DNA of 64,000 nucleotides. Source: Roseibium sp. Sym1 (lineage in GTDB: Bacteria > Pseudomonadota > Alphaproteobacteria > Rhizobiales > Stappiaceae). The first letter of the stretch is position 1; the number at the start of each line of letters is the position of its first letter. The DNA lies in NCBI RefSeq assembly GCF_027359675.1, contig NZ_CP114786.1:806001-870000 (forward strand), in the 5' to 3' direction. Shown here piece by piece: positions 27,801 through 36,940 of the stretch. A program made the translations under genes and the position numbers. The notes under the pieces were generated by a model. That model saw only the letters and a program-made list of their open reading frames with translations. It made no database searches and had not been told where the DNA came from.

Positions 27801-29275
27801 TCGTTGGCCGCGCCCCTCGTTTCGGCGGCGGCCTCGTTCCAGCTGTCATCGTCGTTGCGCTGCAGGGACTGGCCGATCTCCGTCCCGCCGGTCTCGGCAA
27901 CACCGATATCGGTCGAGGTCACGGACTGGCCGTCGATCGTTGTCTCGATCTCGCCCTCGTAGCTCAGAAACTCCAGGACCGAACCGCCATTGACCAGCGC
28001 CAGCCCGTCCGGTGCCCCATTCTGCATGCCGTTCGTGGGCAGCTCCCAGACGTAATAGTCATGGGTGCCGTCACTGGTCATTGTGAGGCCGGAAACACCG
28101 ATGCGATTATATTGCGACCCGTTGTTGCCATTGATCAGGACGATTTCCAGAAACGAGACGTCATCGCCGGCCGCCGTGCGGATCTCGACGAATTCTCCGG
28201 TGTCGGTGCCGGCGTTGTCGTAGTGGAACTCGTTGATGCGGGCATCGACCTCCGGGACTTCCACCACGTCGGTGACATTGACGGTGACCGCCTGCGCATC
28301 GGTGGCGCCTTCCGTGTCCGTCGCGGTGACAACAAGCTCATAGGCATTGTCGCCATCGGCGTCGGCCGGCATTTCGAAATCCGGTGCCGCGACAAACCGG
28401 ATCTCGCCGGTGGTTTCATCTATGGTGAACAGCGCCGCGTCGTCGCCGGACAGGGAAAATCCGACACCGTCACTGTCGACATCGCTGGCAGTGGCGGTCG
28501 CCACCACGTCCGAGCCGTTCTCGGCAAACTCAACGCTTGGGACCAGCTCAAGTTCCGGGGCATCGTTGGTACCGGTCACGGTCACGCTCACGGTTGCCGT
28601 GGAGCTGCCGCCATGGCCGTCATCCACCGTGTAGCTGAAGCTGTCCGTGACGGTTTCCCCTTCCTTGAGCGCATCGAACACGCCGGCGGGGCTGTAGATC
28701 ACCTTGCCGTCGACAACCGAGATCACCGCGCCCAGGCCACTCAAGGCGTCAACCTGCGTGACGGTCAACGTGTCCCCGTCAAAGTCGGTGTCGTTTGCCA
28801 GAAGATCGTCGAAGGTCAGGGTCAGCGCCGTGTCTTCATCCGTGGCGGCAGCGTCGTCCAGCGCCAGCACCGCGTTGTTCCGTCCATCCAGGTAAAGCGT
28901 GTAGTCTTCCTCAGCGAAATGCAGTGCCTCGACGCGTTTCAGGTAGTCGACCTCCACCGGGCGGCCATCGTCGCCGAAGCGGGTGACGAGGGCCGTCGAG
29001 GAAAACCAGCCGCGGCACAGGTTGATGTCGTAGTCGAAGATCGAGCCGTCAAACGCCGCTGTGTCGAAGCCGCGGCCGCCGTCAAGGTAATCGTTGCCGG
29101 CACCACCATGGATCCAGTCATCGCCACGGCCCGCGAGGACGGTGTCGTTGCCGCCGCCGGCCTCGATCACGTCATCTCCACCGAAACCTAGAATGAGGTC
29201 GGACCAGTCGGTGCCTTCCAGAAAATTCGGATGACGGTTGCCAAGGATGAGGCCAAAACGGAAATGCCAGCTCAT
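24854..29275 (-). CDS. Giant secreted RTX protein with lamin-tail repeats and ExeM-like endonuclease domain
   Basis: The 1473-aa protein starts with RTX nonapeptides (residues 25-70, GGDDVIEAG, GGNDTVLAG, GAGNDYLDG), continues with two cadherin/VCBS-like domains (about 130-245 and 250-340, LANDTDFDGDTLTV and FSYTVDDGHGGS), then three near-identical lamin-tail domains (340-810, each opening ARINEFHYDN or ARINEIHYDN). An OB-like region (about 815-935) and an endonuclease/exonuclease/phosphatase domain (1085-1460) follow, with VASFNVLNYF, VFALQEIENN, SSHFKSKGD, LMGDFNAYAEEDP and AASDHDPV. This C-terminal part matches ExeM/NucH extracellular nucleases. There is no N-terminal signal peptide, so type I secretion is likely. 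RTX repeats at the front rather than the back are unusual. Confidence 0.9.
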   Translation of the reverse strand: MSWHFRFGLILGNRHPNFLEGTDWSDLILGFGGDDVIEAGGGNDTVLAGRGDDWIHGGAGNDYLDGGRGFDTAAFDGSIFDYDINLCRGWFSSTALVTRFGDDGRPVEVDYLKRVEALHFAEEDYTLYLDGRNNAVLALDDAAATDEDTALTLTFDDLLANDTDFDGDTLTVTQVDALSGLGAVISVVDGKVIYSPAGVFDALKEGETVTDSFSYTVDDGHGGSSTATVSVTVTGTNDAPELELVPSVEFAENGSDVVATATASDVDSDGVGFSLSGDDAALFTIDETTGEIRFVAAPDFEMPADADGDNAYELVVTATDTEGATDAQAVTVNVTDVVEVPEVDARINEFHYDNAGTDTGEFVEIRTAAGDDVSFLEIVLINGNNGSQYNRIGVSGLTMTSDGTHDYYVWELPTNGMQNGAPDGLALVNGGSVLEFLSYEGEIETTIDGQSVTSTDIGVAETGGTEIGQSLQRNDDDSWNEAAAETRGAANEAPGIELNARINEFHYDNAGTDTGEFVEIRVNAGADVSALDVRLINGNGGAQYNLAAVSGLTMTSDGTFDYYVWDLPSNGLQNGAPDGIALVNDGEVVEFLTYEGVITTTIEGVEVTSTDVGVAESSDTAAGESLQRNEDGSWSEAAPETKGAENAGGTGPLIEARINEIHYDNDGTDTGEFVEIRVNADADVGGLQVQLINGNGGASYNSVDVSTLTMTSDGTYDYYVWDLPSNGIQNGAPDGVALVNGTDVVEFLSYEGEMTATIAGTEVTSTDIGVSESNATPAGQSLQRNEDGSWNAPAAETRGEANDGGTGGEPTARFISEIQGTGSASLLVGDYVLVSAVVTYTTANGFFLQEEDADADGDILTSEGIFVFTGGEPSVVVGDTVDVAGTVEEFFGMTQLGSAEVTKTGTTTLPTAAAIQLSQVATNYEQYEGMRISVTSGIENERVTIIENFNFDRFGDITVSAGTQTQATQLYDAQTEADEIAAHVDGNMNNRLVITDGTSSQNPDSYGYVANNTAGDDGDGILSAGDDFSAGGPTLRLGAEMNSAIEGVLTYEFGEYKVLVDGTLDIDEATNSGARQDMPDDVGGEIQVASFNVLNYFTTFSGGTGPNGDLSPRGADSQAEFDRQTAKIVDAMIKTGAEVFALQEIENNGFSDASAIAALVDALNARALVDGTGAVYDYANPLGGDGFLGTDAIMTGIVYDTTQLTLVHAEGLVFGETSAADTYAIAEFLNTYVSSSDQVGDFQRNRPSTIATFRDANGEVFTIASSHFKSKGDSNLQDLADGVQAALDGGSVPAGEVAAVQAALDALTADPNFDQGNGQGFWNQVRADAAGELAAYLEGGYADALAGLGIADPDYLLMGDFNAYAEEDPVQAVRDDAGYTDLIDQFLGQDEAYSYVFDGQQGTLDQALASESLANQVTDLTEWHINADEPDLLNYDQDFNDPGFYNEDPFAASDHDPVILGLNLGAQGDALLA
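26860..28250 (-). repeat. Three in-frame lamin-tail repeats of about 465 bp in the nuclease gene
   Basis: Units begin near 28250, 27787 and 27315 (reading leftward). Each encodes RINEFHYDN or RINEIHYDN, then TGEFVEIR, INGNNGSQYN or INGNGGAQYN, TMTSDGT, QNGAPDG, STDIGV or STDVGV, and QSLQRN or ESLQRN. Identity stays high at DNA level, pointing to fairly recent duplication or gene conversion. Confidence 0.85.
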
Positions 29276-29618
29276 GATAGATTTTCCCCAAACTGCCGAT
29301 GCGGATCTGGGGCGGTAGGTAGTCCATGCCCCATGTCAACTTTGTGTCAGTCTTCTGACATTTGACCACATGGACAAGCGAAATTTAGCTGGAAAAATAA
29401 TGCTTTAGCCGTGAAATAATCAGAAAAGCTCAACAATCGCCACTGTTCGGCGGCGCAACCGTTCCCTCCAAGCGGCTGGAGAAATGGAGGTTTTTTGATC
29501 TGTCAAAATTACGCATACGTAATGCGACTTAAGGTTTTCTAAATAAAATCTACAACTGAAAAAATTTTTACAAGGTGGAAAAATTCACCGGCAGCCACCT
29601 TACCGACCGGACTTCGGA
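29276..29618. other. AT-rich upstream region of the nuclease gene
   Basis: About 340 bases with lower GC than the rest of the window, especially 29340-29580. No convincing gene is seen. It should carry the promoter of the leftward nuclease gene. No operator was recognised. Confidence 0.4.
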
Positions 29619-29646
29619 ATCAAAAGAGGGCCGCGAAGCGGCCCTC
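29619..29646 (-). terminator. Rho-independent terminator of the 31-codon cistron
   Basis: On the minus strand GAGGGCCGC, a TTC loop and GCGGCCCTC form a perfect 9-bp stem, followed by TTTTGATT. It lies 30 bases after the stop codon of the small peptide gene at 29677. Confidence 0.88.
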
Positions 29647-29676
29647 CCATGAGATCGACGTGACACAAAGTCCGGA

Positions 29677-29772
29677 TCAAATCCCAGCGAAACCGTTCAA
29701 TACCAGAGGCTGCTCTGGCATCGTTCCATTCCGCCCAGACACATGGGCCACGTTCCGATACTCATTAGACAT
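29677..29772 (-). CDS. 31-residue peptide gene with strong ribosome site and own terminator
   Basis: The peptide begins MSNEYRNVAH, continues VSGRNGTMPEQP and ends LVLNGFAGI. AAAGGAGGT sits 7 bases before the ATG, the best Shine-Dalgarno in the window, and a textbook terminator starts 30 bases after the TGA. It has no signal peptide, cysteine or membrane segment. It lies 114 bases after the DUF302 gene on the same strand. A hydrophilic leader and a hydrophobic LVLNGFAGI tail could fit a precursor peptide, but no maturation enzyme is adjacent. A regulatory upstream peptide is another possibility. Function is unknown. Confidence 0.7.
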   Translation of the reverse strand: MSNEYRNVAHVSGRNGTMPEQPLVLNGFAGI

Positions 29773-29886
29773 GGGCACACCTCCTTTCAGTTGTTGACGA
29801 CATGATTAATGTGAGGCCGCAAATGCGGTTGCACAAGCCCAAAATCCGTTCTCGTCTGCCCAACAGATGCGCAAGCGGGTCACCTG

Positions 29887-30366
29887 TTACCTCGACGCCA
29901 CAGCCCCGTCGGCGATGGACCGGAAGACAAGATCCAGCTCGGCGGCCAGCGCCGCCAAAGCCTCTCCCCCCTCGTCCATGTAAGGCGCGAACACGAAACT
30001 CGGCGTTTTCCAGGACAGGGTCGCCGTACCGTCACTGTTCTCGGTGACATAGAACCGGATCGGCGCCTCGATGCCTGCCGCGACGGATGCCTCCAGCATG
30101 CGCACCGCATAATCGTTGCGATAGACGCCGATGACCCGGTTGCCGGGAATGCTGATGCCGCGCCCCTTGGCTCCCGCCGAAGCGCTTGCCTGGGTGATCA
30201 GGCCCATCTTGTCCGCCTTGATGGCCGTCTTCAGGTCTTCGACCAGCGTCTCGAAGGCCTTGTCGGTCGGTACGACCCGCCAGCCTTCCCGTTCGGAAAG
30301 TCCCTCGGCCCGGGAGATCCCGGTGGTCGTCAGGGCCATCACGACATACAAGATCAACAAGCGCAT
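29887..30366 (-). CDS. Exported DUF302 family protein
   Basis: The 159-aa protein has a signal peptide (MRLLILYVVMALTTTGISRA, about residues 1-20) and a DUF302 domain starting at VPTDKAFETLVEDLKTAIKA, with the typical late blocks NDYAVRMLEASVAAGIEAPI and the FVFAPYMD stretch. The fold binds small ligands, but its role is not established. It is transcribed leftward, downstream of the YeeE/YedE gene (107-base gap) and upstream of the 31-residue peptide gene. Confidence 0.82.
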   Translation of the reverse strand: MRLLILYVVMALTTTGISRAEGLSEREGWRVVPTDKAFETLVEDLKTAIKADKMGLITQASASAGAKGRGISIPGNRVIGVYRNDYAVRMLEASVAAGIEAPIRFYVTENSDGTATLSWKTPSFVFAPYMDEGGEALAALAAELDLVFRSIADGAVASR

Positions 30367-30472
30367 GCTTCCAACTCCCGCTAACAGTAAGACGATTGCG
30401 GGAACCCTAGCGGCCTTCTGCTCACGGGCGGCTCACAATGCGGTGTGCGCTGCTGTCAGCCTATCGCCAGCT

Positions 30473-31618
30473 TCAGCCCATCCCCAGCTTCAGGCGCAAA
30501 CGGGTGCCGGCCAGGCTGCCGAGAAAACCGAACGCGAGCCACAGCCAGCCATGCAGGGACCCGGACACAAGACCGCCAAGATAGGCGCCGATATTGCAGC
30601 CATAGGCGAGACGGGCGCCGTAGCCCATCAAAAGACCGCCGGCGAGCGCGGTCAGGACATCGCGGCGGTTCAGGTGCCAGACCGGCGCGAAACGTCCCGC
30701 CAGCGCCGCGGCTGCCATGGCGCCGAGGATCACGCCGAAATCCATGACGGAAGTGGTGTCGCGCAATACGGAATTTTCCAGCGCGGCGGGCTGCCAGGTC
30801 CAGTAGGGCCAGTTCTCAACCGGGATTCCGATCGTCTGGAAGGTCTTGGCGCCCCAGAGCGCGAACGCGGAGGTAATGCCCCAGGGCCGCCCGACCACCA
30901 CGAATGTCGCGATGCCGACGATGGCGAGCATGATCGCCCCCAGCATCGGCGACCAGGGCCCCCTGAGCAACGATTGGGTCGGGCGCGGCGCAGCGATCTC
31001 GCCGTGTTCCCTTCGCTCAATCCATACCGTCAGCAACGCAAACCCGCCCAGAACCAGGGCGGTCAAAAGAAAGGCGCCATGAGGACCGAACTCCTTGATC
31101 AGGGAGACCGCCGGGAGTTTCGGCAGGCGGCCCCACAGATGCAAATGGGCCGTCGCGACGACCGATCCCAGGACAAAGGCCGCAAGGGTGATCATCATCC
31201 GCGTGGAACCGCCACCGGCGGTGAACAGCGTGCCGGACCCGCAGCCGCCGCCCAGCTGCATGCCGAGACCGAACATGAACGCTCCCAGCGCCGCGGCAAT
31301 GCCGAAAGGGAAAACGAAGCCGCCGGTGGGCCAGCCGAAGCCGCTGCCCCAGGCGATCAGCGGAAAGGACACCACGCTGGTGAGCAGGATCAGGACAAAC
31401 TGCGCGCGCAGGCCCGCGCCGCGTTTTTCCGTGACGATCCGCCGCCAGGCCGCCGTGAACCCGAAACTGGCATGATAAAGGGACAGGCCCGCCAGCCCGC
31501 CGATCAGGGTTGCCGCCGCCTGACGCGCCCCGGCCTCGCCATAGGCGCCGAGGGCAACCAGGCCGAGCAGGCTGCAGGCAATAGCGGCGACAACAAGCTG
31601 CGATTTCTGAATGGTCAT
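30473..31618 (-). CDS. YeeE/YedE family membrane transporter (thiosulfate/sulfur)
   Basis: The 381-aa protein has about nine to ten hydrophobic helices and the two cysteine-bearing motifs of the YeeE/YedE family, GGGCGSGTLFTAGGGS in the first half and YGCNIGAYLGG near the C-terminus. In studied members such cysteines relay thiosulfate across the membrane. The start could be 31618 (AGGA six bases upstream) or an ATG at 31657 or 31624. It is a single-chain full-length form. A DUF302 gene follows on the same strand, which may be functionally linked. Confidence 0.87.
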   Translation of the reverse strand: MTIQKSQLVVAAIACSLLGLVALGAYGEAGARQAAATLIGGLAGLSLYHASFGFTAAWRRIVTEKRGAGLRAQFVLILLTSVVSFPLIAWGSGFGWPTGGFVFPFGIAAALGAFMFGLGMQLGGGCGSGTLFTAGGGSTRMMITLAAFVLGSVVATAHLHLWGRLPKLPAVSLIKEFGPHGAFLLTALVLGGFALLTVWIERREHGEIAAPRPTQSLLRGPWSPMLGAIMLAIVGIATFVVVGRPWGITSAFALWGAKTFQTIGIPVENWPYWTWQPAALENSVLRDTTSVMDFGVILGAMAAAALAGRFAPVWHLNRRDVLTALAGGLLMGYGARLAYGCNIGAYLGGLVSGSLHGWLWLAFGFLGSLAGTRLRLKLGMG

Positions 31619-31907
31619 GGTCATCCTGGGGTCCGCGCGAACGTGTTTGCCGGCCATCGACCGACCTTATGGAACGGGAGCCTGTCGCGATCAAGGGAAC
31701 GCGCACGCGGCCCTGCCCTCGGACGGCCATAATTTCGCAACGAAACTACCCTTTGATCGCCTACACATTGCCAACACCTTTTTGTGTTTTGCAGTTCAAG
31801 TGCAGCCTGCGGAATTTTAGCGTTAGAAATTCATCGGCCTGAAACCTGTCGAATCCCGCGAAGATGCGGATTCCGGCACTCCGGCCCGGGAAACGAAAAG
31901 GCCAGTT

Positions 31908-33293
31908 ATGCGTCTGAGTGATCAATTCGGGTATGACCTAACACTGTCTGACAAGGACGCGCTCGCGGCCTGGAATGAAACCGTCAGGGCGTTCCTGGCC
32001 CATGGCAAGACAACTCCACAGCATCTTGAAACCTGCCTGGGCCTTGCGCCGGACTTCGCCCTCGGCCACGCGGCGCGCGGATTGTTCTGCCTGCTGCTCG
32101 GACGCAAGGAACTCTATGCCACCGCCCGCGAATGCCTGTCGATTGCCCGCGCCTCCGCGATGCAGACCGGCCTGACCGACCGGGAGACGGCGGTCGTCGA
32201 CGCGCTCGACGCCTGGCTGCAGGGGTTTCCCAGCCGGTCCGCGGACATTCTGGACGCGTCGCTGGTCAAGGTTCCCGAGGATGCCCTCACGATGAAGCTG
32301 GTGCATGCCATCCGCTTCGTGCTCGGTGACTCGACCGGCATGCGCCAATCCATCGAACGCGTTTTCTCCGCCTATGACGAAAACCATCCCGCCTATGGCT
32401 ACCTGATGGGGTGCCGCGCCTTCTCGCTGGAGGAAACCGGCGACTACAGGCTCGCGGAAGCCTCGGGGCGGCGCGGCCTGGAATATGCCCGCGACGACGC
32501 CTGGGGGCTGCACGCGGTCGCCCACGTGCATGACATGACCGGGCGCTCCGAAGAAGGCGCCGGCTGGCTGGAGAACCACCCGGACGGCTGGGCCCATTGC
32601 AACAACTTCGGCTATCACGTCTGGTGGCACCTGGCCCTGATGTATCTGGACCAGGGCGAAGCGGACAGGGCTCTGGCGCTCTACGACACGGACATTCGCA
32701 AGGACAAGACCGACGACTACCGCGACATCTCGAATGCCGCCTCCCTGCTGGTGCGGCTGGAACTGGAGGGTGTCGACACAGGCGCCCGCTGGGACGAGCT
32801 CGCGCTCCTCTCCGACAAGCGGGCGGAAGACGGCTGCAACGTCTTTGCCGACCTTCATTACCTGCTTGCCCTGCTCAATGGCGGCCGCCGCATGGGCGCG
32901 GACCGGCTGCTGGCCGGGCTGAAACAGCGGGCCAAGAGCGAAACGGATATCGGCCACATCTGCGCCGAAGCCGGCCTGCCCACGGGCCTGGGCCTGGAAC
33001 AGTACCGGAAAGGCAATTATGCCTCCGCCTTCACGCTCCTGACCTCCGCCCGGGACGACCTTTACCTCATCGGCGGGTCGCACGCCCAGCGCGATGTCTT
33101 CGAGCGGATCACCATAGACGCGGCCCTGCGGGCCGGATTGCCCGGTGACGCGGAAAGGCTTATCAAGAGCCGCACCCACAAGCGCGGCGCTCTCGACCGG
33201 TTCGCCGAACAGCGTCTCGAGACGTGCGAGAAGATGCACCGTGCTCAAGGGGTGATGGAAGACAAAAAGCTGCGGGCCAATTTTTCAGCCTGA
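31908..33293 (+). CDS. TPR protein of the TTC38 family
   Basis: The 461-aa cytoplasmic protein is built of helical repeats and carries the TTC38-family blocks TDRETAVVDALDAWLQG, DSTGMRQSIERV, HAVAHVHDMTGRSEEGAGWL and NNFGYHVWWHLALMYLDQG. No enzymatic role is established for the family. The start MRLSDQFGYDLTLSD agrees with relatives. A gene for an OpgC-like protein follows 37 bases later on the same strand, probably cotranscribed. Confidence 0.85.
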   Translation: MRLSDQFGYDLTLSDKDALAAWNETVRAFLAHGKTTPQHLETCLGLAPDFALGHAARGLFCLLLGRKELYATARECLSIARASAMQTGLTDRETAVVDALDAWLQGFPSRSADILDASLVKVPEDALTMKLVHAIRFVLGDSTGMRQSIERVFSAYDENHPAYGYLMGCRAFSLEETGDYRLAEASGRRGLEYARDDAWGLHAVAHVHDMTGRSEEGAGWLENHPDGWAHCNNFGYHVWWHLALMYLDQGEADRALALYDTDIRKDKTDDYRDISNAASLLVRLELEGVDTGARWDELALLSDKRAEDGCNVFADLHYLLALLNGGRRMGADRLLAGLKQRAKSETDIGHICAEAGLPTGLGLEQYRKGNYASAFTLLTSARDDLYLIGGSHAQRDVFERITIDAALRAGLPGDAERLIKSRTHKRGALDRFAEQRLETCEKMHRAQGVMEDKKLRANFSA

Positions 33294-33330
33294 CACCCTC
33301 GCCCGGTAAGCTCTTTTTTTTGGAAACGAC

Positions 33331-34611
33331 GTGAACGCGCACACACACACGAAACGCCCCCGCGACCCGCGCCTGGATTTTTTCCGCGGGCTGGGAATGT
33401 TCATCATCTATGTTGCTCATCTGCCCAACAACTGGTGGACGCTCTGGATTCCCGCCCGGTTCGGTTTTTCCGATGCCACGGAAATCTTCGTCTTCTGCTC
33501 CGGAATGGCGTCGGCGATTGCCTTCGGCAAGATCTTCGACATTCACGGCTGGGGCATGGGGGCGGCCCGGATCCTGCATCGCATGTGGCAGGTCTACTGG
33601 GCCCATATCGGCCAGTTCCTGGTGATTGCCGTCGGCCTGGTGATGCTGCATGAAAGCAACTTCCTGAACGACTGCTGCGGCCTGACCCAGGATTACGTGG
33701 CGTCGCTCAACCTGTGGCACCTCTACGACAAGACCGAAGTGTCCTTGCCGGGCCTTCTGACACTCACCTGGGTGCCGAACTATTTCGACATCCTGCCGAT
33801 GTATGTGGTCATCCTGGCGCTGATCCCGGTGATCATGCTGGCGGCACGGTATTCGGTCAAAGCCGCTTTCGCCGTGTCCATCGGTCTCTGGCTCGCGTCC
33901 CAGTTCGATCTTCTCAGCCTTCCGGCGGAACCCTGGTCGGACCGGGAGTGGTTCTTCAATCCATTCGCCTGGCAGATGCTGTTCTTCACCGGCTTCGCCT
34001 TCATGCGCGGCTGGATCCCGGCACCGCCCGTGAACCGGACCCTCGTGCTCGTCTGCATCGCCGTGGTTCTGGTCACGATCCCGTTCGCCTATTTCCGGGT
34101 CTACGGCGAATACCACCTGGACTGGGTCTGGGCGCGCGAGATCCGTGAAGCAATCCGGCCTCTGTGGATCAAGACCGAGTTCGGCCTGTTCCGCTATCTC
34201 CATTTCCTGGCGCTGGCCTATGTTGCCTGGGTGGCTGCCGGAGAGCACGGCAAGCGCCTGCTCGGGCATGGCGCGCTGTGGGGACGCTTCGTCAAGATCG
34301 TCCAGAAGGTCGGCCAGCAGTCGCTGCCGGTCTTCATGGCCAGCCTCGTCATTGCCCAGGCGGCCGGCCTGTTGCGCGACATGGTCTGGGGCCGGGGCGA
34401 CTGGATCCCGCAGATCCTGTCCAACCTGCTCGGTTTCCTCGCCCTGATCGCGGTTGCCTATGTCGCCGGCTGGTACAAGAGCCAGCCCTGGCGCAAGCCG
34501 CCTGCGGCGCCAAAAGGTGGAAAACCAGACCGGCCGAAATCGCTGCCGGACGACGATTCCGGCCAGCTTGCAAGGTCGAAGGCCGGCGTTCGGGAACCCG
34601 CGCTGACCTGA
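33331..34611 (+). CDS. opgC: OpgC-like membrane acyltransferase
   Basis: The 426-aa protein has about ten membrane helices and the OpgC pattern RDPRLDFFRGLGMFIIYVAH at the N-terminus, DATEIFVFCSGMASAIAFG and WVPNYFDILPMYVVIL. OpgC proteins add succinyl groups to osmoregulated periplasmic glucans. The start is GTG with GGAAA upstream. The C-terminal 50 residues are charged and low in complexity. It follows the TTC38-like gene and is closed by a strong terminator. Glucan succinylation is inferred from family; no opgG or opgH lies in the window. Confidence 0.83.
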   Translation: MNAHTHTKRPRDPRLDFFRGLGMFIIYVAHLPNNWWTLWIPARFGFSDATEIFVFCSGMASAIAFGKIFDIHGWGMGAARILHRMWQVYWAHIGQFLVIAVGLVMLHESNFLNDCCGLTQDYVASLNLWHLYDKTEVSLPGLLTLTWVPNYFDILPMYVVILALIPVIMLAARYSVKAAFAVSIGLWLASQFDLLSLPAEPWSDREWFFNPFAWQMLFFTGFAFMRGWIPAPPVNRTLVLVCIAVVLVTIPFAYFRVYGEYHLDWVWAREIREAIRPLWIKTEFGLFRYLHFLALAYVAWVAAGEHGKRLLGHGALWGRFVKIVQKVGQQSLPVFMASLVIAQAAGLLRDMVWGRGDWIPQILSNLLGFLALIAVAYVAGWYKSQPWRKPPAAPKGGKPDRPKSLPDDDSGQLARSKAGVREPALT

Positions 34612-34663
34612 AACCAGGCCGATCACCGGTCAGGCACCGCGACCTGCGGCAGAGCGAAACGAC

Positions 34664-34697
34664 ACGCCCGGAGAAGACGGCTTCTCCGGGCGTTTCA
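34664..34697 (+). terminator. Terminator after opgC-like gene
   Basis: ACGCCCGGAGAAG (34664-34676) and CTTCTCCGGGCGT (34681-34693) form a perfect 13-bp stem with a 4-base loop followed by TTCATT. It lies between convergent genes and may also act for the chemoreceptor gene. Confidence 0.78.
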
Positions 34698-34780
34698 TTG
34701 AGAACGGCAGTCCCGCCGCGAACGGAGAACATCCGGTTGCTCGCCTGCCGCAGCTTCAGCGAGAGCGGCTCACGGTTGGA

Positions 34781-36940
34781 TCAGGCCGCGGTCACGTCAG
34801 CAATGAACGCATCGACAACCTGCTGCATTCTTTCCGCATTGGAGGTGACCTCACGCGTCGCCGTTAGCATTTTCTCCGCGGAATTTTGGCTTTCGACGGT
34901 AGAGTTGCTTACGCCGACGATGTTCTCCGAAACCTCGCTCGCGCCTTTGGCGGCCTGCTGAACGTTTTCCGAAATTTCAGAGGTCGATGCGCTCTGTTCT
35001 TCGACCGACGCCGCAATGGCCTCTGTCGCAGCAAAGATTTCCCGCATGGTTTCAGCGATCACGGCAATTGCCTGGACCGAGCTCTCGGTTTCGCTCTGAA
35101 TGCCGTTGATCTGGCCCGAAATCGCCTCTGTCGCTTTTGCCGTCTGCGTTGCCAGCTCCTTGACCTCGGCAGCCACGACGGCGAACCCTCTGCCTGCTTC
35201 ACCAGCCCGCGCAGCCTCTATCGTTGCATTCAAGGCAAGAAGATTGGTCTGCTCGGCAATGTCCTGGATAAGCGAGACGACCTCGCCGATTTTCATCGCG
35301 GCCTCGGCCAGTCCGCCTATCTTGGCATTGGTTTCATCCGTCGCCGCGTTTGCCTTTTCGACCGTCGCCTTGGTCTGGCTGATCTGGCGGGCGATCTCGT
35401 TGATCGACGAAGCCATTTCTTCGGAAGCACTGGCGACCGACTGTACGTTGGCGGAAGCCTGTTCGGATGCAGCGGAAACGTTGTTTGCACGCGAGCTGGT
35501 TTCGTTCGCTGTGTCGAGCAGGGAGGCCGCGGATGTTTCCATCTGGCCAGTGTTCGCCGCCACCACCTGCAGGACGTCCTGCACGGTGCCACGGAAGGAA
35601 GAGATGAGCTCTTCGACACGTTGCTGGCGGGCCGCCCTGGCTTCCTGTTCCGCTTCGCGTTCGGTGCGCATGCGGACGCGCTCCAGGGCGTTTTCCTTGA
35701 AGATCTGCACCGCCGCGGCCATGTCGCCCAGTTCGTCGCTACGATCGCTCGAGGGAACCTCGACGGTCTCCAGCGCTTCCTGACTTCCGCTGGCGAGTTC
35801 GACCATGGCAGACGTCATCTTCTGAATGGGTTTGGCTGCCGCCCGTCCGACGAACAGGCCGAGACCGGCGATCAAGACCACCGCCGCAGCAAGGACGATC
35901 ACCATCACCTCGTTGACCTTGTTGATGATGGTATAGGCTTCGTCGACCGGTATGCGAACCAGAACGGACCATTTGAGACCCGGGTAATCGTAGGCACCGT
36001 CCGAATGTGCGTATCCGGCTGCCTGCTCGACTTTCTTGCGCGCATGAACAGCGTCCATGCTGCCCGTTTCACCGGCAACGGCTTTTTGCGCGGCTTCAAC
36101 CTTTTCCGCAAGATTGAATTTCCCGATAATATCCGGATTGCGCCGGTAAGTGGTCCAGCCTTGCCCGACGGGATCGTAATCGACGATAATCTTACCTTCC
36201 GGGTCGAGCACGGTTATCTCCGCGCTCTTTTTGCCTTCATTGGCAAGCCCGTTGTAGAAAGTGCCCACGATTTCTTCGACCAGACCGAAATCCGCGAAGT
36301 TGACCCAGACGCCAATGGGCTTTCCGTCCGTTCCGGAGATAGGTGCGGAGAACGGGATCACATAGCCATCGTCCTTGTACAAATTCGCGACGATGTCGAT
36401 CCGCTCGGGTTGCTCAACGGCCGTTCCGGTCATGCCATTCGGGCCGACAAGAAACTCGTGATCGCGCGCCTTGGCAAACCAGGTCTGCTTGCCGAAATTC
36501 TTGCCGATCATCGGCGCGGTATCCAGCGGTTTGCCCGTCGCGGTCACTGTATTCGCGGCGACCACGTTGCCGTCGAGATCCAGAACCAGCATCAACCTGT
36601 AGATCCCGTAACCGGTCGTATATCCGTTCATCGACTGGATGAGCGGGTTGTCCGCGCCGGTGCTTCCCCAGTTTGAGGTGTCCTTGACGGAAGCATTCAG
36701 TGCGAAAGCCTGAACGTCGCCATACCGCTCGAACAAATTCCGGTCGATCACATCGCCGATCGCCACGGCCAGTTGTTCGACGGGCTTTCTGAACGCTTGC
36801 CTGAACTCGCTTCCCTCAAATTTATAGAACAGGAAGATCGTCGCCGCGGGGACCAGGCTGAAGACCAGCAGCAATGCCACAAGCTTGTGGGCGATTCTGA
36901 ATTTGAACCGGCTCGATGCGCTCTTATGTAAATTTGACAT
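34781..36940 (-). CDS. Methyl-accepting chemotaxis protein with dCache sensor
   Basis: The 719-aa protein has two membrane helices (about residues 18-38 and 345-370, [21 protein letters not shown]). Between them is a periplasmic double-Cache sensor domain; a HAMP domain (about 370-425) and a signalling domain follow. The hairpin tip is [20 protein letters not shown] followed by [19 protein letters not shown]. It relays a small-molecule signal to CheA/CheW. There is no C-terminal pentapeptide for CheR. The ligand is unknown. It is an isolated leftward gene. Confidence 0.93.
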   Translation of the reverse strand: MSNLHKSASSRFKFRIAHKLVALLLVFSLVPAATIFLFYKFEGSEFRQAFRKPVEQLAVAIGDVIDRNLFERYGDVQAFALNASVKDTSNWGSTGADNPLIQSMNGYTTGYGIYRLMLVLDLDGNVVAANTVTATGKPLDTAPMIGKNFGKQTWFAKARDHEFLVGPNGMTGTAVEQPERIDIVANLYKDDGYVIPFSAPISGTDGKPIGVWVNFADFGLVEEIVGTFYNGLANEGKKSAEITVLDPEGKIIVDYDPVGQGWTTYRRNPDIIGKFNLAEKVEAAQKAVAGETGSMDAVHARKKVEQAAGYAHSDGAYDYPGLKWSVLVRIPVDEAYTIINKVNEVMVIVLAAAVVLIAGLGLFVGRAAAKPIQKMTSAMVELASGSQEALETVEVPSSDRSDELGDMAAAVQIFKENALERVRMRTEREAEQEARAARQQRVEELISSFRGTVQDVLQVVAANTGQMETSAASLLDTANETSSRANNVSAASEQASANVQSVASASEEMASSINEIARQISQTKATVEKANAATDETNAKIGGLAEAAMKIGEVVSLIQDIAEQTNLLALNATIEAARAGEAGRGFAVVAAEVKELATQTAKATEAISGQINGIQSETESSVQAIAVIAETMREIFAATEAIAASVEEQSASTSEISENVQQAAKGASEVSENIVGVSNSTVESQNSAEKMLTATREVTSNAERMQQVVDAFIADVTAA

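Noticed and set aside
25652..29191. Open frame of 1179 codons on the plus strand
   Set aside because: It is the exact antisense shadow of the RTX/lamin-tail nuclease gene, with no family features; long antisense frames are common at this GC content.
30131..31732. Open frame of 533 codons on the plus strand
   Set aside because: It runs antisense across the DUF302 and YeeE/YedE genes, both of which have clear family motifs; the product is low-complexity and Arg/Gln/Gly-rich.
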